A DNA stretch of 64,000 bases from Rhabdophis nuchalis (Eukaryota > Chordata > Lepidosauria > Squamata > Natricidae): contig CM077647.1 in assembly GCA_039707465.1 (NCBI GenBank), positions 45,259,110-45,323,109 of the forward strand. Reading direction: 5' to 3'. The notes under the pieces are model-generated. The model was not told the DNA's origin. It saw only the letters and a program-made list of their open reading frames with translations, and did not search any database. A program made the position numbers and the translations under genes. Shown in pieces: positions 36,062 through 51,836 of this stretch; positions within the stretch are counted from its first letter, which is position 1, and every line of letters starts with the position of its first letter.

Positions 36062-36080
36062 GTTTTTTCAATTGAATCTC

Positions 36081-36984
36081 TTAAACTTTGTGCTTTATAA
36101 CACCTTCATTATTTATTGGCCTTCCAGAAACAGCTGAAAATATAGCTTTATCCTCTGCCTTGGGAACTGGTAATGTTGGTGTGCAACCTGCAAAACTGAC
36201 TGCACTCTTCCATGGATTATGTTGGTTATTATGATTTTAGTGGTTGTGTGTGTGTGTGTGTGTGTGTTTATAAACCACTCAGTCTCACATAATGAGGTGA
36301 GCTGCATAAACAAATGAATAAATAGTATGCTATTCAAAATTGATCAGGTCTAAAAATATGACTCTTAAAAAAGAGTGGCTTTAAACATTATGATTGGGCT
36401 AAATGTTGGAAAAATGCTTTGCTTTAGGTTTATTTTTTTTATTTATTAAATTTATTTACCGCTTATCATGCCATGGGGCTACTCTAAGCATCTTACAATA
36501 ATAATAAGGATGAAAATGAAAGGAGTGTAAACAGAAGTAAAATAACCATAAAATAAACGTCAAAAAAGGAACACCATTAGAATACATCAATAGGATAACC
36601 AAAAAGATGGGTGGGTGGAAGCGAAGAACAAGGAGTCTGCTATCAATCTTGCAACTGCCTCCGATATGGAACTCCCCTGACTGGCCCCAGAGCAAACCAG
36701 CATATTGTCCTCAATTTATCTTTAAATTTAAAGATACCTTCGTCTTCCATTTTGTTTGTGTAAGACATTTCTGGTCATCAAATATCTTTTATTATGATTT
36801 TTCACCATTCTTCATAGTCAAAAACAAGAGTAGTTTGATGCAACAATTTATTTATTGGGAAAAAGAAAAAAACAATAGGATAAACCAACATAGAAAAGGA
36901 TTGGGTTGGAGCTGAATATGTATTCATAGTCCTCACTGGCCTCAGGTTATAATGGCTGGATATAATATTCCTTCTAACGTGAAG
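36081..36984. other. Intergenic DNA with a short (GT)n
   Basis: Contains (GT)n at 36244-36267 and a stretch from 36435 resembling the start of a reversed LINE 3' end (TTTATTAAATTTATTTACCG), too degraded to assign. Confidence 0.5.
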
Positions 36985-37689
36985 TAACGTCTAACGTGGA
37001 CTCCTTATTCGGCCGACTCCATTATTGCACCGGTGAGTGGGAAAATCGGAGGTCTAGCAGCCGGGAGCCGGGAGGCCGCATAACAGCTGGGCCAAGGCCT
37101 AAGAAGATCCAGGCTGAGGCCCTGTTCCCTACTGACTTACTGCCCTGTTTAAATCAACTTAAGCCACGACCCATAAGGGGGCCGGGAGATCCTGCAAGGG
37201 GCCTGACCATGTACCATCTTTGGCTGAGGGCTGAGGCTCTGGAAGAGTGGGACTGGACTGGATTTGCTAAGGCCACACCTGTGATAGTGCACTTTATGTG
37301 ATCATGTGCAGTTTATGTGATTATTTATTGACCATCTTACCCAACTTTTCTGTACCGGATTATTGACTTACTGGAATTAATAATAACATCTATTTAATAT
37401 TTATTGAATATATATTTTAATATCTGTAATATTTATTTAATATTTATTCTAATCATCTAAGCATCCCTGTAACCAATTGATACCCTGCTGTTAATGTGAC
37501 CCGTCATATACTCAAGGGCAGACCTAATTCTACTGCGGGAGTCCCCCCTCTCGCAGGTTTGGCCCTCCGCTCTTACGAGGGCCCACCTCGATGAGGGATA
37601 TATTAATCTAGAGAGGTGGGCGAGGCGTAGTTTTAGAGTTTTTTTATCTAAATTCTTGATTCGTATTTTAGGGGGTTATAGGGGAGGGG
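36985..37689 (+). mobile_element. Possible 5' UTR of the downstream L2 LINE
   Basis: GC-richer sequence with CpGs (CTTATTCGGCCGACTCC onward) immediately upstream of the LINE leader, with no other repeat between. The intact copy at 16352 lacks it, so it is either a longer 5' UTR or an unrelated neighbour. An AT-rich stretch at 37375-37450 interrupts it. Confidence 0.35.
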
Positions 37690-41072
<3,383 letters not shown>

Positions 41073-42660
41073 GTATTGTGCATAAGACTCAACTGGAAAC
41101 TGAACAGCTAATCCAATTCCAGGAAAATGTGTAGATCAATTCTTTTGGCAACCTACCCCCAAACCAAGTTTGGGAATGGATTGATGCAAAGAAAAGAGTA
41201 GAGTATTATTTTTTTAAGGCTACAGACATTACCCCCCTGCATAAAAATGTATTGATAACTATCTGGCTCTAGCCAATCCGCCCTCACCAACAGACACACA
41301 CACACATACATACAAACACAAACAGAAAAGTCAAGAGAGACAGGCAGAATTACCTGTTAAGTTATTCCTATTGAACAGATGGGTATCTTAAATAGTGCCA
41401 TCAGTTGACAGTCAACCAACACAATACAAGAGACATGCATAACATTTAGCCCCATGATCACCATATATCTATGCTTGATCAGGTTCACTTTTAGTCTTCT
41501 CCACCAACACTCCAGGCACCATTTCTGTCATTTCCATTCCCAAAATTCATTAATAGAGGGAATAATAAATTGGACCAGTACTATTTCAGAAAGGAAGTTG
41601 TTGTTTGCTATAGTTACTTGATGACAGTATCCATACAATTAGTCCAAGGTTGCCAAATAATTCCATTAGAAATTTGCTAGATATTCCAGAAGAAATACTA
41701 AAATTTAATCCAGAGCTCTCTTAAAAGGAATAGCAAATTGGGTTGCTGTAGCTATGATCTGCACAGCAATTGCTTGGTATGGTATTATTTAAAAACTCTG
41801 TTTGCAGCCTGTAAAGTTGAATTTCACTATTGTTTTACTTCTTTTGTCTCTCATAGTTGCTAGCTGGCCCTACTTCTTCTGTGCTCAACCTCATTTGCCT
41901 ACAGGCCATTCATTTTGATTAGCTTTGACAATTCATGCAGTTTTGCTGATGATATCATAGATGTTCATGAATGCCACCGCCAATCAAATAAATGAGGTAA
42001 TTGGAGAAATGATGTTAATAATGAGCAGCATTTTCACTGTGTTCATTTTGTATGAGCATTTAAATTGGGAGCCATCTTAAAATGAGAGTTTATTCACAAT
42101 GCAAAGTTTAAAAAAAAGAAGGCAACATTTTTTACAATGAGTCCTGTAGCAGACAAAATACTTTTCAAAAGGAACTAGTTATATATAATTAGAGACAGAT
42201 TTTGGTAAGCCAAAGAAAGTTTTGATATTAAGCCGTCCTAAAAATAGTATTCAACTTCAGCTGTGTTTATTGGTGCACATATACATAATTGGGAATGATT
42301 TCAGTAAGAGGCATTGTTCAGATATTTTTTGATAGTTGTTTGTTGTTTGTACTAGCTTGCAATAGACTTCAAAAATGCTTCTATTGCATAGTGCTTACTG
42401 CATACAATAGATTTAAACTGAATCAATTCTGTTTAAATCATTGATTCGATTCATAGCCCCGCTTGATTTATATTTCTTAATTAAATTATGAAATCAAACT
42501 AAGTCAGAAGGACATTTCAATTGAGAAACAACTGTTTTCCCCAACATGCTGAAGGATCATTGAATTGATAATTCTGTAAATATGAACTACCTATTTTGGA
42601 AAGTCATTTTGATTTAAGGAATCTTTAAATCAAATATCAGTACTCAATGTTTTCACACTT
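41073..42660. other. Intergenic DNA, nothing recognised
   Basis: AT-rich, a short CACACA run near 41297; no gene or clear repeat seen. Confidence 0.5.
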
Positions 42661-42717
42661 CTGTGAAAGTCCCTTTGGGGAGAGAGAGCGGGTTATAAAT
42701 AAAATTTATTATTATTC
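42661..42717 (+). mobile_element. Solo 3' end of an L2 LINE
   Basis: AGTCCCTTTGGGGAGAGAGAGCGGGTTATAAAT and an ATT tail match only the last 50 bp or so of the ATT-tailed L2 class, so the insertion was almost completely truncated. Confidence 0.75.
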
Positions 42718-42842
42718 CTAATCCACACACCCATATTCTGCAGCAGCAGTAGTAGTAGAATAATCACAACTGCTTTTTAAGAGTTATTTTTGTTAAGTTC
42801 CTTTTTTGGTTCTCAGACTTTGGAGGTCAGTTCAGGGAACTA

Positions 42843-43289
42843 CCCTGTTTTCTAAAAATAAGACCTCCCTATATAATAAGCCCAATCATGTTTCTGAGCA
42901 CATGCGCTAAAATCCCCCCAATAAGCCCCCCCTAAAATATTTAAATGCATGCACAGCTGGTCCCCATTTCTTGGAGGGAAGGGGGGACATGCCCCACGCA
43001 CCCCACATGTACCTGCCATTCACGTGGAACAGCCTTGTGGAAGCCGCCCCTGCAAATCCTAGCTCCCACACCCCTTCTTTTAGTGGTGGCAGCAAAAAGA
43101 GTAGCAGGCCTAGTGACATTAGGGCTGGTGGGAGTGTGCCATAAACAGAGACAGAATTGATCCACGGGCCGAAGTTAAGAAGCCTCCTGCACCTCAAAAA
43201 TAATAAGACTTCCCCAAAAATAAGACCAAGCCCATATTTCAGGAGTCATAAGAAAATAAGACAATGTCTTATTTTGGGGGGTAACACAG
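42843..43289. mobile_element. TA-flanked MITE (AAATAAGACC family), 447 bp
   Basis: The left end CCCTGTTTTCTAAAAATAAG and the right end, inward, CTGTGTTACCCCCCAAAATA are inverted repeats. TA is present on both sides (42841-42842, 43290-43291). AATAAGCCC and AAGACCAAGCCC motifs lie inside. Non-coding. Confidence 0.8.
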
Positions 43290-43367
43290 TATGCATTGGA
43301 AGGGAAGAGAGAAATACAAAAAATAAAGATGGATATGGATACAGCCCATACAGTGTGGCCCAGGAAT

Positions 43368-43704
43368 CAGAGGTGGTATTCAGCCAGTTCTGACAGGTTC
43401 TGGAGAACCAGTAGTAGAAATTTTGAATAGTTTGGAGAACTGGCAAATAGGCTGAACTCTCCCCCACTATCTCCCAGCCTACCAGCTGTTCTTTTTTTGT
43501 TGTCCTGAACAGGAGAAAGGAGCTGGGAAGCAGGTTAGTGAGGTGGGCAGGAAATGTGGATTTTGCAAGTAACCTTTCCACAGAAGTGGGGAGGGAATGT
43601 GAATTTTGCAGTATCCTTCCCCTGCCATGCCAACAAAGCCACACCATGCCCATCAAGCCACGCCCACAGAACCAATAGTAAAAAAAATTGGAATCCTACC
43701 ACTG
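43368..43704. mobile_element. Non-autonomous hAT element, 337 bp
   Basis: The left end is CAGAGGTGGTATTCAGCCAG and the right end, inward, CAGTGGTAGGATTCCAATTT. Flanks CCAGGAAT (43360-43367) and CCAGGGAT (43705-43712) are an 8-bp duplication with one change. It contains the GCCACGCCCACAGAACC-type subterminal sequence shared with the element at 46713. Confidence 0.85.
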
Positions 43705-43712
43705 CCAGGGAT

Positions 43713-45298
43713 GTATCAGAAACAAGATTCTGTCCATCCAACCTAGTCATTTAGAGAAAGTCTATCAAGAATCATACCACTTCAAGAAGTCCACTGGATG
43801 ATTTGAATAATCAGGATAATATAGAACACTCCACTTCAAATATCCCAGCATCCAGAAGGCCTTTGAGATGATTTTATCTATTGTATCATTGTTAGGCAAT
43901 TCTTGTATATTTCTTGTTCATTTTCAAGATTTTTTTCCTGTTAGGTTTGCTTATTCAATATTTTAAGACGTAGTAATCATGTGCGGTACACAAACATTGT
44001 TCATACATAGATACACACATACAACACCATGTTCATGGTAGCAGACAAAGTTAAACAATACAAAAATGAAAGAGAAACCATATATGCAAGTATAATGCAC
44101 TAAGAATAAATATAAATAAATTTCTACTGTGAAAGCCTCAAGGGTTCTTGGTTAAAAACAGATCAAATAGGTATTACTACCATCTGAACACTTACTTTCA
44201 AGAGATTATACAACATCTTTCAACATTTACAGTAGAATAATATATCCAGTGGTTATTAGTGCTGTGTGATTGCTCAATTAATCCACTTTGAGGCAGTGCC
44301 TCCTCATGGAAAAAAGAAACCGTCCACTTTTCAATCAAAAGCACTGAGGCTGTGCAGCAATTTTGAAGCAGTGGCTAGAAACTGGTTATCACTTTGTCTG
44401 TAGCTCAACAAAGAGGCACTTTGCTGAAGAGCCTTAGGCAGCGTTAATCCTTTTCTAAAGATCAGTAAGAAATGGGAAATATCAGAGTTATATACATGTA
44501 GCAACCCAAAATTTCACCAAACATGCCCTGTGATATCATAAGGCAAACTCCTTCCCATGCATGCTTGCCAGACATTTACAAAGAGACTAATATTTACGAT
44601 ACCTAAGAGGATGGTTTGTTAACTCAAAAACTCTGTTTGGCAAGCTAATGTAAAATAAACAGTATAACATACAAGAAATGCCAAGAATTCATGCCTTACC
44701 ATCAACAATATAAATAGTTTCATATGCAGGCTTATAGTTCAGCTATGAAACTTTCATGCATGTATAGTTTTTCCACCCAATGTGCACACTGTGTGAAAAC
44801 CTCATTTTTTTCCAGTGCCTGCTGCCTAGGGTGAAATATCCTGGGCCATATGTAGTAGATGTCCCCAGAGTCTTTACAGATACATTCTTAGTATGATTGC
44901 CAAATGAATGGTTTGACAGTGCTGTTCTCAAATGATTTATCATGCAACTGAGTTCTAGCATAAATCATTCCAATAAAATTATAAGATGTTTGTATTAATT
45001 AAAAGATTTTATTCAAGGATAATTATGAACAATTACTGGAAATGTGGATTAAGTTTTTAACACGTTCTGTCATTCTCATTTTTCCCTTTCTATACTTAGA
45101 GAATGCTAGAAGCTTTAGCTCTACTGTTTTAACTCAGGATATGAGTGTTAATGAGGGTTATTTATTGCAACATGAGAGATGCAATGATGTGGTGGTAAAA
45201 GAAGACTTTGCTGAAGGAAGAATAGTGGAATGGAAAAGAAAAATGAAGAACTGTGAAATGCAAGTTTATAAAAATACAGCCCTGCCTCGCAGCACATA
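43713..45298. other. Intergenic DNA, nothing recognised
   Basis: AT-rich with no identified gene, RNA or repeat. Confidence 0.5.
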
Positions 45299-46665
45299 AT
45301 AAAATTATAATAATAAATTGAGATTTATTAACCGCACCCTCTCCCCACAGGGACCCGGGGCGGTGCACAGGCATAGTTAAAAACAATATACAATAATACA
45401 AACATTACTTAAAATAAAATTAAATAGAATTACCCGTGCTAAAAATATAAAATTAAGAACCCATTAAAATTTGCAGTTAAAAGACAGAGAGAACTATTCA
45501 AGGCCGGCCAGTCGAAAGAGATAGGTCTTCAATTTTACACGGAAGGAGCGGAGGTCGGTGGTCGTTCTAATATCAGGGGGAAGGTCGTTCCAGAGGGCCG
45601 GGCCCGCCACAGAGAGCGCCCTTCCCCTGGGCGTCGCCCGCTGACAAAGTCTAGTGGACGGCACCCGGAGAAGCCCCTCTCTGTGGGAGCGAATCGGTCG
45701 TGAGGATGTGTGGGGCAGGATCCGATCTCGCAGATAGCTAGGTCCCGAGCCATGGAGCGCTTTGAAGATGATAACTAACACCTTGAAGCGCACCCGGAAG
45801 ACGACAGGTAGCCAGTGCAGCTCGCGCAAGAGCGGTGTTACGTGGGCAAACCTAGAGGTGCCCATAATTGCTCGCGCGGCTGCATTCTGAACTAACTGAA
45901 GCCTCCGGGTGCACCTCAAGGGGAGCCCCATGTAGAGAGAGTTACAATAGTCCAGTCGGGATGTCACGAGGGCATGAGTGACTGTGCGAAGGGCGTCCCG
46001 ATCCAATAGGGGGCGCAATTGGCGAACCAGGCGAACCTGGTAAAACGCCCTCCTGGCCACGGCTGTCACTTGCTCTTCCATAGACAGCCGGGTATCCAGG
46101 AGGACACCCAAATTGCGCGCCCCATCCACAGGGGCAAGATGTTCGCCCCCTATGGCCAGCGTTGGAGAAAGCTGGTTGAATCGGGCAGCCGGAAACCACA
46201 GCCACTCGGTCTTGGTCGGGTTGAGCCTAAGTCCGTTACTTCCCATCCAGATCCGCACGGCTTCCAGGCACTGGCACATCACCGCTACGGCATCGTTGGG
46301 GTGGTTTGGGGTAGATATGTACAGCTGGGTGTCATCAGCGTACAGATGGTACTCTACCCCAAAACCACGAATGATCTCACCCAGCGGCTTCATATATGCA
46401 TTAAACAGGACAGGCGAGAGGACCGACCCCTGAGGCACCCCGCATGTGAGGGGTCTCGGGGTCGACCTCTGCTCTCCTGCCCGCACAAATTGCGATCGGC
46501 CAGAGAGGTAGGAGGAGAACCACCGTAAAACGGTGCCTCCCACCCCCAACCCCCCCAGCCGATGCAATAGGATACCATGGTCGATGGTATCGAAAGCCGC
46601 CGAGAGGTCTAATAGGACCAGGATGGAGGAACATCCCCCATCTCTGGCCCTCCAGAGATCGAGGT
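45299..46665 (-). mobile_element. 5'-truncated L2 LINE, RT frame still open
   Basis: The minus-strand element has an ATT-type tail at 45299 and a stem-loop near 45340-45370. The RT part is open on the minus strand from 46681 to 45494 (395 codons including 5 or so from flanking DNA). It includes [31 protein letters not shown] and the complete C terminus, ending LFRLAGLE. It is truncated at GATCTCTGGAGGG within the RT, so endonuclease and RT fingers are missing and it cannot be active. The open frame suggests a fairly recent insertion. Confidence 0.92.
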
Positions 46666-46712
46666 ACATAGTACCTTGCATAACTCAAGCTGAATGCTTA
46701 GCACCTCATAAC

Positions 46713-47961
46713 CAGTGGTGGTATTCAATTTTTTTTCCTATTGGTTTTGTGGGCATGGCTTGGTGGGGGAATCATGTGACTGAGTGGGTGTGGCCAACTT
46801 GACACCACTCACAGCCACACCCACTCAGTCACATGAAAACCCTCCCCCAAGTCACGGCCACAGAATCCAGTAGGGAAAAAATGAATTTCTACCTATCTAC
46901 ATATTTTCTGCCCAGGTCTGGCCTAATCTGTCAAAGGCTGCCTCCTGCATGCAACCCACTCTTTCCTTACCTATTCTGTTTCTGCTTCTTCAAAGACCCT
47001 GGCCCTAGCCCTGCTTCCTCCCCCATGACTGCCTCTTTCTTTGGGCTTACTTTCCTCTCGTATTGGCTGGTCTGGATTCTGGAAGGCAAGCTCTCTTTTT
47101 CAATGCAACTGTGAGAAGCCTCCCAGGTGCTGCCTCTTTGCCAACTGCTTCCTAGTAGTGGTGGCTAGTTGGAGGCTGCTGAAAACTCTGGAGGTTTTGA
47201 ACACGCAAAAAAGCTGCTGGTGTTGCTGCTCTGTTCTTTGTGCCAGCCGCACACACACATCCCAGTGCAGCAGGGGCAACAATGGCAGCAGCTTTTTCAG
47301 GGTATTCGAGACGTCCGGTACTTTTCGGTTTCCTCTAGCCAGCTGCCACTGCTGGAAGCAGTTAGCAAAGAGGCAGCAGCTGGAAGGCTTCTTGTAGTTC
47401 CACCAAAAAACAGAGCTTGCTTTCCAGAGTCCAGGCCAGCCAATGAAGAGGCGAAAAGGCAGTCATGGGGGAGGAAGCAGGGCTAGGGCCAGGGCCTCTG
47501 AAGGAGCAGAAATGGACCAGCAAAGGGAGAACTGGCAGCATGCAGGAAGAGGCCCTGAGAAGGTCGAAGCCAGGGAATGGCATGTTCCCCGACCCAGCCA
47601 AGGTGAAGGATGAGTGAGCAGAGGCTCTGGAGCATCTGGGGTGTCAGGGAATGGCATGTTCCTGGCTCCCGGCCCCCAACCCAAGGTGACAGGTGAGCGG
47701 GCGGTATGCCTACTTTTGATGAGCTAAGCATAGCAGGTGAGGTACAGAGGTGACTGGCGAGGCAATTAACTGTGCCACATGACAAAGGCAACATATATAG
47801 GACTGAAATGGGCAGGGCGAGCATCGAGTGGGTGGGTACGGTGAGCCAGTGTCAAGTGGGTGGGTGGGACAGGGCCAGCCACAAGTCGCTATCTGTTCAG
47901 CAAACCAGGTCAAATTTCCCCTACCGGTTTACCAATACGAACTGGCTGAATACCACTTCTG
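46713..47961. mobile_element. Non-autonomous hAT element, 1249 bp
   Basis: The left end is CAGTGGTGGTATTCAATTTT and the right end, inward, CAGAAGTGGTATTCAGCCAG. Flanks CTCATAAC (46705-46712) and CTTATAAT (47962-47969) are an 8-bp duplication with two transitions. The interior has inverted segments, for example CCTGGCCCTAGCCCTGC near 46989 and GCAGGGCTAGGGCCAGG near 47477. No transposase. Same terminal family as 43368-43704. Confidence 0.85.
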
Positions 47962-47969
47962 CTTATAAT

Positions 47970-49650
47970 GTACTGAATTCTCTTTTCGCCTTACATTCCA
48001 CTTGTACCTTCTCTAAGAAATTGATTATCTGAGGTAACTTCCATCTTCCTAGGCACAAAAAGGCACAAAGTAAATTCTCTTTAACACTTCTTCTGGCATG
48101 ATGCAGTAGGTGCTAGGCTTCACCCATTCCTTTATGGTATGATATGTGCTTGTAAGGGTATGCAAATGACCTTGGGAGACAGAGGATGATCTGCAATTAG
48201 AGAATGGTTGGATAAGAAATAGCTTAGCACACAGCAGTAATGTGGCATGGCAAACATATCAGAAGAGACACTGCCTAGTTTCCCAGGTTGTTATGGTGAG
48301 GCAGAGAAATATATTTTCATACTTCAAGTTTCTGTTAATGTTTAGTTACAATTAAGTAAAATGAGTGCACCCTATCTGCTATCTATAAGTCTCCTTTCTG
48401 TTAAAGTTATAAAACCTCCTTTACTAATCATTATTCTAATCAGATTCTAATTCTCAGGAATACTCACACATGGAACATTGATGTCCCTAACAAGATTATT
48501 GGCTCTGCAGCTGAAATAAGTGTTGCAGGATCCACTATGATCCTGCAATAAAGTTTGGTTATTCTTCCAAACTTCCACCTTCTACTGGAGCCTATCCTCA
48601 ATGAATTTCTATTTCTCCAGAATGTGTGTACCTTGCTATTCTATGAGTAGTATTTCTGTGGTGCCTGGTTGTGTGTGCCTTTAATAGTTAATTAGGGAGC
48701 TACTAAGTTCATTATCAATACCCTAATTAACAACTAAAAGTTACACACGAATACTATGCATAGAACAGTCCAGTGCATACCTTTTGGAGAAAGAGAAGTT
48801 CCTTAAGGATGGGCTCCAGCATGAGTTTGAAAATAAACCTCTGGTCCCTGACTCAGACTGGATCCTGCAACATTATCTTGGGACACATATTTGCCTTCAT
48901 TCATGAAATAAGTGTGGAAAAATACCACATAAAGGAGAGAGAAAAGATAAGTATTAGATTAAAATAGAAAACCAAATCTTCAGAATAGAGTCAATTTGTG
49001 GAGAAACTAGAATGACCAGAATTCCTTCTATATTAATTACAAATAAAAATTAAGTCACAAAATGTGACCACACCTGTTTTTATTATCCTTTCAGAGGCAG
49101 TTGTTGAGTGAACACCACAGTCAATAAACAAAGGTCACAGTAGTAAACCCATTTTAGCCAATGGGTGATTTTTGCCAGAAACTGGACGTAAATACTGGTT
49201 TCCAGCAAAAAAAAGTAAGTCATAAATTGTGGTCACATGACTTGAGATCAGCCATTTATGCAGGCTGTTTGCCACGTACCCAAAATGCATTTACCTAACC
49301 TTAGAGGGGCGAGTGGCTATTGGAACTTTGAAACAAAATGGTGGTAGCAATAAGGAGATTGGTTATAATTTAGAATAGTTGCTAAGACAATGGTAAATTA
49401 AGGATTTTTATAATCTTCTTCTTGCACATTTAAGCCATTTAAAACAAGTTTAGACATTTCAAAAACTCTCAGATTTCTGAAAAACGATGCAATCTCTACT
49501 ACACCTTTGCAAAAAACCCACATTCAATAAGTATAAATGTATAGTCACAATAGATAACCACATATACATTTAATAAATATATTGCATGGCAGCTTGAGCA
49601 ACAAAACAAATCTATATTGGTTGACTTGATTTAAAATTAATTGCAATATA
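47970..49650. other. Intergenic DNA, nothing recognised
   Basis: AT-rich. The stretch 49040-49290 with GTCACATGACTTGAG looks like an old interspersed repeat but could not be assigned. Confidence 0.45.
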
Positions 49651-50400
49651 CGTGGCCAGGGAGGCGTTCCATCAGATACGCCTGATGCACCAATTGCGCC
49701 CCTTACTGGACCGGGCTGCCCTTCGCACAGTCACTCAAGCACTCGTGACATCCCGACTTGACTACTGTAATGCTCTCTACATGGGGCTTCCCTTGAGGTG
49801 CACACGAAAGCTACAGCTAGTCCAGAATGAAGCCGCGCGGGTGATTACGGGAGCCCCTAGATGCTCCCACATAACACCACTCCTGCGTGAGCTGAACTGG
49901 CTATCTGTGGTCTTTCGAGTGCGCTTCAAGGTGTTGACAACCATCTTTAAAGCGCTCCATGGCTCGGGACCTAGTTATATGCGAGACCACCTCCTGCCCC
50001 ATACATCCCTTCGTCCGATACGCTCCCACAGAGAGGGCCTTCTTAGGGTGCCGTCGGCCGGGCAATGCCGGTTGGCGACACCCAGGGGAAGGGCCTTCTC
50101 TGTGGTGGGCCCCACCCTTTGGAACGACCTACCCCCGGAACTACGAACCATCTCTGACCTCCGCCTCTTCCGCCAATGTCTAAAGACACACCTTTTCCAT
50201 CAAGCCGGCCTAGCATAACCTCCGCTGGGGACTATTTTTAGATAGTTTTAAATTTGGGGATTTTAAATTGATTTTAGCACAGGGGGAAATTTAATATCTT
50301 TTTAAATTTTATATCTTTGTTTACACTTGTATGTTTTAATTTCCTGTGCGCCGCCCTGGGTCCTTTTTGGAGAAGGGCGGGGTATAAATGCGAATAAAAA
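49651..50400 (+). mobile_element. 5'-truncated L2 LINE
   Basis: It starts at CGTGGCCAGGGAGGCG inside the RT C-terminal region and is open from 49652 to the stop at 50216-50218 (188 codons, ending LFHQAGLA). The 3' UTR has the stem-loop at 50351-50380 and an AATAAA-type tail, as in the intact element at 16352. Confidence 0.9.
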
Positions 50401-50403
50401 AAA

Positions 50404-50478
50404 TATTTCTCAATCCTAGCAACGTTAAAATATGTGGACTTTAACTCTCAGAATTGCTAAGGTTGAGAAATACTGACC
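50404..50478. mobile_element. Remnant of a palindromic MITE
   Basis: TTTCTCAATCCTAGCAAC at the left and GGTTGAGAAATACTG at the right are inverted, with GTGGACTTTAACTCTCAGAA between them. This is the end sequence of a common squamate foldback repeat as I recall it, here reduced to 75 bp. Confidence 0.5.
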
Positions 50479-50544
50479 TAGACATTAACTCAGCCATGGT
50501 ACATACAGGAAACAAAAGACATGCCAGGATATAACTTTTTATAA

Positions 50545-50602
50545 AGCCGCCCTGGGTCCTTTTGGAGAAGGGCGGGGTATAAATTTAATAAAATAAATAA
50601 AG
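50545..50602 (+). mobile_element. Solo 3' end of an L2 LINE
   Basis: GCCGCCCTGGGTCC then GGAGAAGGGCGGGGTATAAA and an AATAAA tail: only the stem-loop and tail of the AATAAA-tailed L2 class. ATAAAG occurs on both sides and may be the target duplication, but the A-rich tail makes this ambiguous. Confidence 0.8.
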
Positions 50603-51217
50603 TGTTTACAGGGCCATAATTATTATAACTCTGAAGAGAAGAAGAAAAAAATCACAGATCTGCTTGTACGGCCGGGAGAAAAGAAAGCAATGCTTCATTT
50701 GCAGTGATTCCAGTAATTTGCCCAATTGCTCTAGGAAAGTAAATTCAGATATATTTGCAGATAAAGCACATTCAAAATATAAATGAATCATTCTACCTCT
50801 GAATAAGAAGCACTGGAAAGACATGGTCAAATTATGGGTCAGAGAAAATGATCCATTAGTTGCTATCTCTTTTGATTCTTTGGCCACAACTCAATTTATT
50901 AAAAGAAAACTTCAATTACCTTTTGAAACTCAATGAAAACAATTCTGTTTACTTAGCAAAAAAGATAAAAATATATCTAAGTTGTAAAAAGCTCTACAAG
51001 AGTCCTTTCTATATTGGGCAAAACAGAGATGCTCAGTTTAACAATTAAAATACCTTATACATCCTAAATCTGAAGTAAAGTCTGATCTCAGTAAAATACA
51101 TCCAATAGTCATGTCAGTTTTAAAGGCAACATGAACATAATACTGAGTAGGAAGAATTGATTGTAAATGACACTTTTCAGGAGGGGAAATGATTGCTTGA
51201 TTTAGATTGCAGACAAT
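50603..51217. other. Intergenic DNA, nothing recognised
   Basis: AT-rich, no gene or repeat identified. Confidence 0.5.
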
Positions 51218-51767
51218 AGCTGCACTGGCTGCCTGTCGTCTTTCGGGTGCGCTTCAAGGTGTTAGTTGTCATCTTTAAAGCGCTCCATGGCACGGGACGT
51301 AGCTATCTGCGGGATCGGATCCTGCCCCATACATCCCTGCGGCCAATTCGCTCCCACAGAGAGGGGCTTCTCCGGGTGCCGTCCACTAGGCTATGCCAGC
51401 GGGCGACGCCCAGGGGAAGGGCCTTCTCTGTGGCGGGCCCGGCCCTCTGGAATGACCTTCCCCCCCGAAATTAGAACAACCTCCGCTCCTTCCATCAAAA
51501 ATTGAAAACACACTTTTTCTGCTTGGCCGGCATAGGTTAGTCTCCCGTCTTTGATAGGGTTTTAGGTTTTTTTTAGTAGAATTTAAATTGAGGGGATTTT
51601 AGCGCAGGGACTATTTCGGTTTAATTTGTTTTTATCTATTGTATCTGTTTTATGTATATATTTTTATAATATTTTAATTTTCCCTGTGCACCACTCCGAG
51701 TCCCCTTGGGGAGAGGATGCGGTTATATAAATTAAATTTGAATTGAATTTGAATTGAATAAATAAAG
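51218..51767 (+). mobile_element. 5'-truncated L2 LINE
   Basis: Begins at GCTGCACTGGCTGCC in the RT C terminus. The frame shifts near 51464 by an extra C in a C-run. The 3' UTR has GCACCACTCCGAGTCCCC and an AATTGAATTTG-type tail. Confidence 0.88.
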
Positions 51768-51782
51768 CATAACCAGCTAATA

Positions 51783-51836
51783 ATTTCAATTACAATAAAT
51801 AAATACATAATTGCATTTATTTATTGTAATTGAAAT
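51783..51836. repeat. Perfect 22-bp inverted repeat, 10-bp loop
   Basis: Arms 51783-51804 and 51815-51836 are exact reverse complements (ATTTCAATTACAATAAATAA...). A related partial copy of the loop and right arm follows at 51841-51868. Confidence 0.95.

Larger units (their letters stand above)
31581..36080 (+). other. AHR: Probable AHR 3' UTR
   Basis: AT-rich, almost repeat-free sequence with many ATTTA motifs follows the stop codon. AATAAA occurs at 33409-33414, 34163-34168 and 36056-36061. The last is followed by a T-rich stretch and preceded by TGTA motifs, so it is a good distal site; the one at 34163 would give a 2.6-kb UTR similar in scale to other vertebrate AHR mRNAs. A MITE at about 35172-35513 would lie within the longest form. 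The true end cannot be fixed from sequence. Confidence 0.55.

Noticed and set aside
36996..37301. 101-codon frame as a LINE ORF1
   Set aside because: No zinc knuckle, coiled coil or other ORF1 feature is visible, and no second copy in the window supports it.
42907..43197. Minus-strand frames
   Set aside because: They lie wholly inside the non-coding MITE at 42843-43289.
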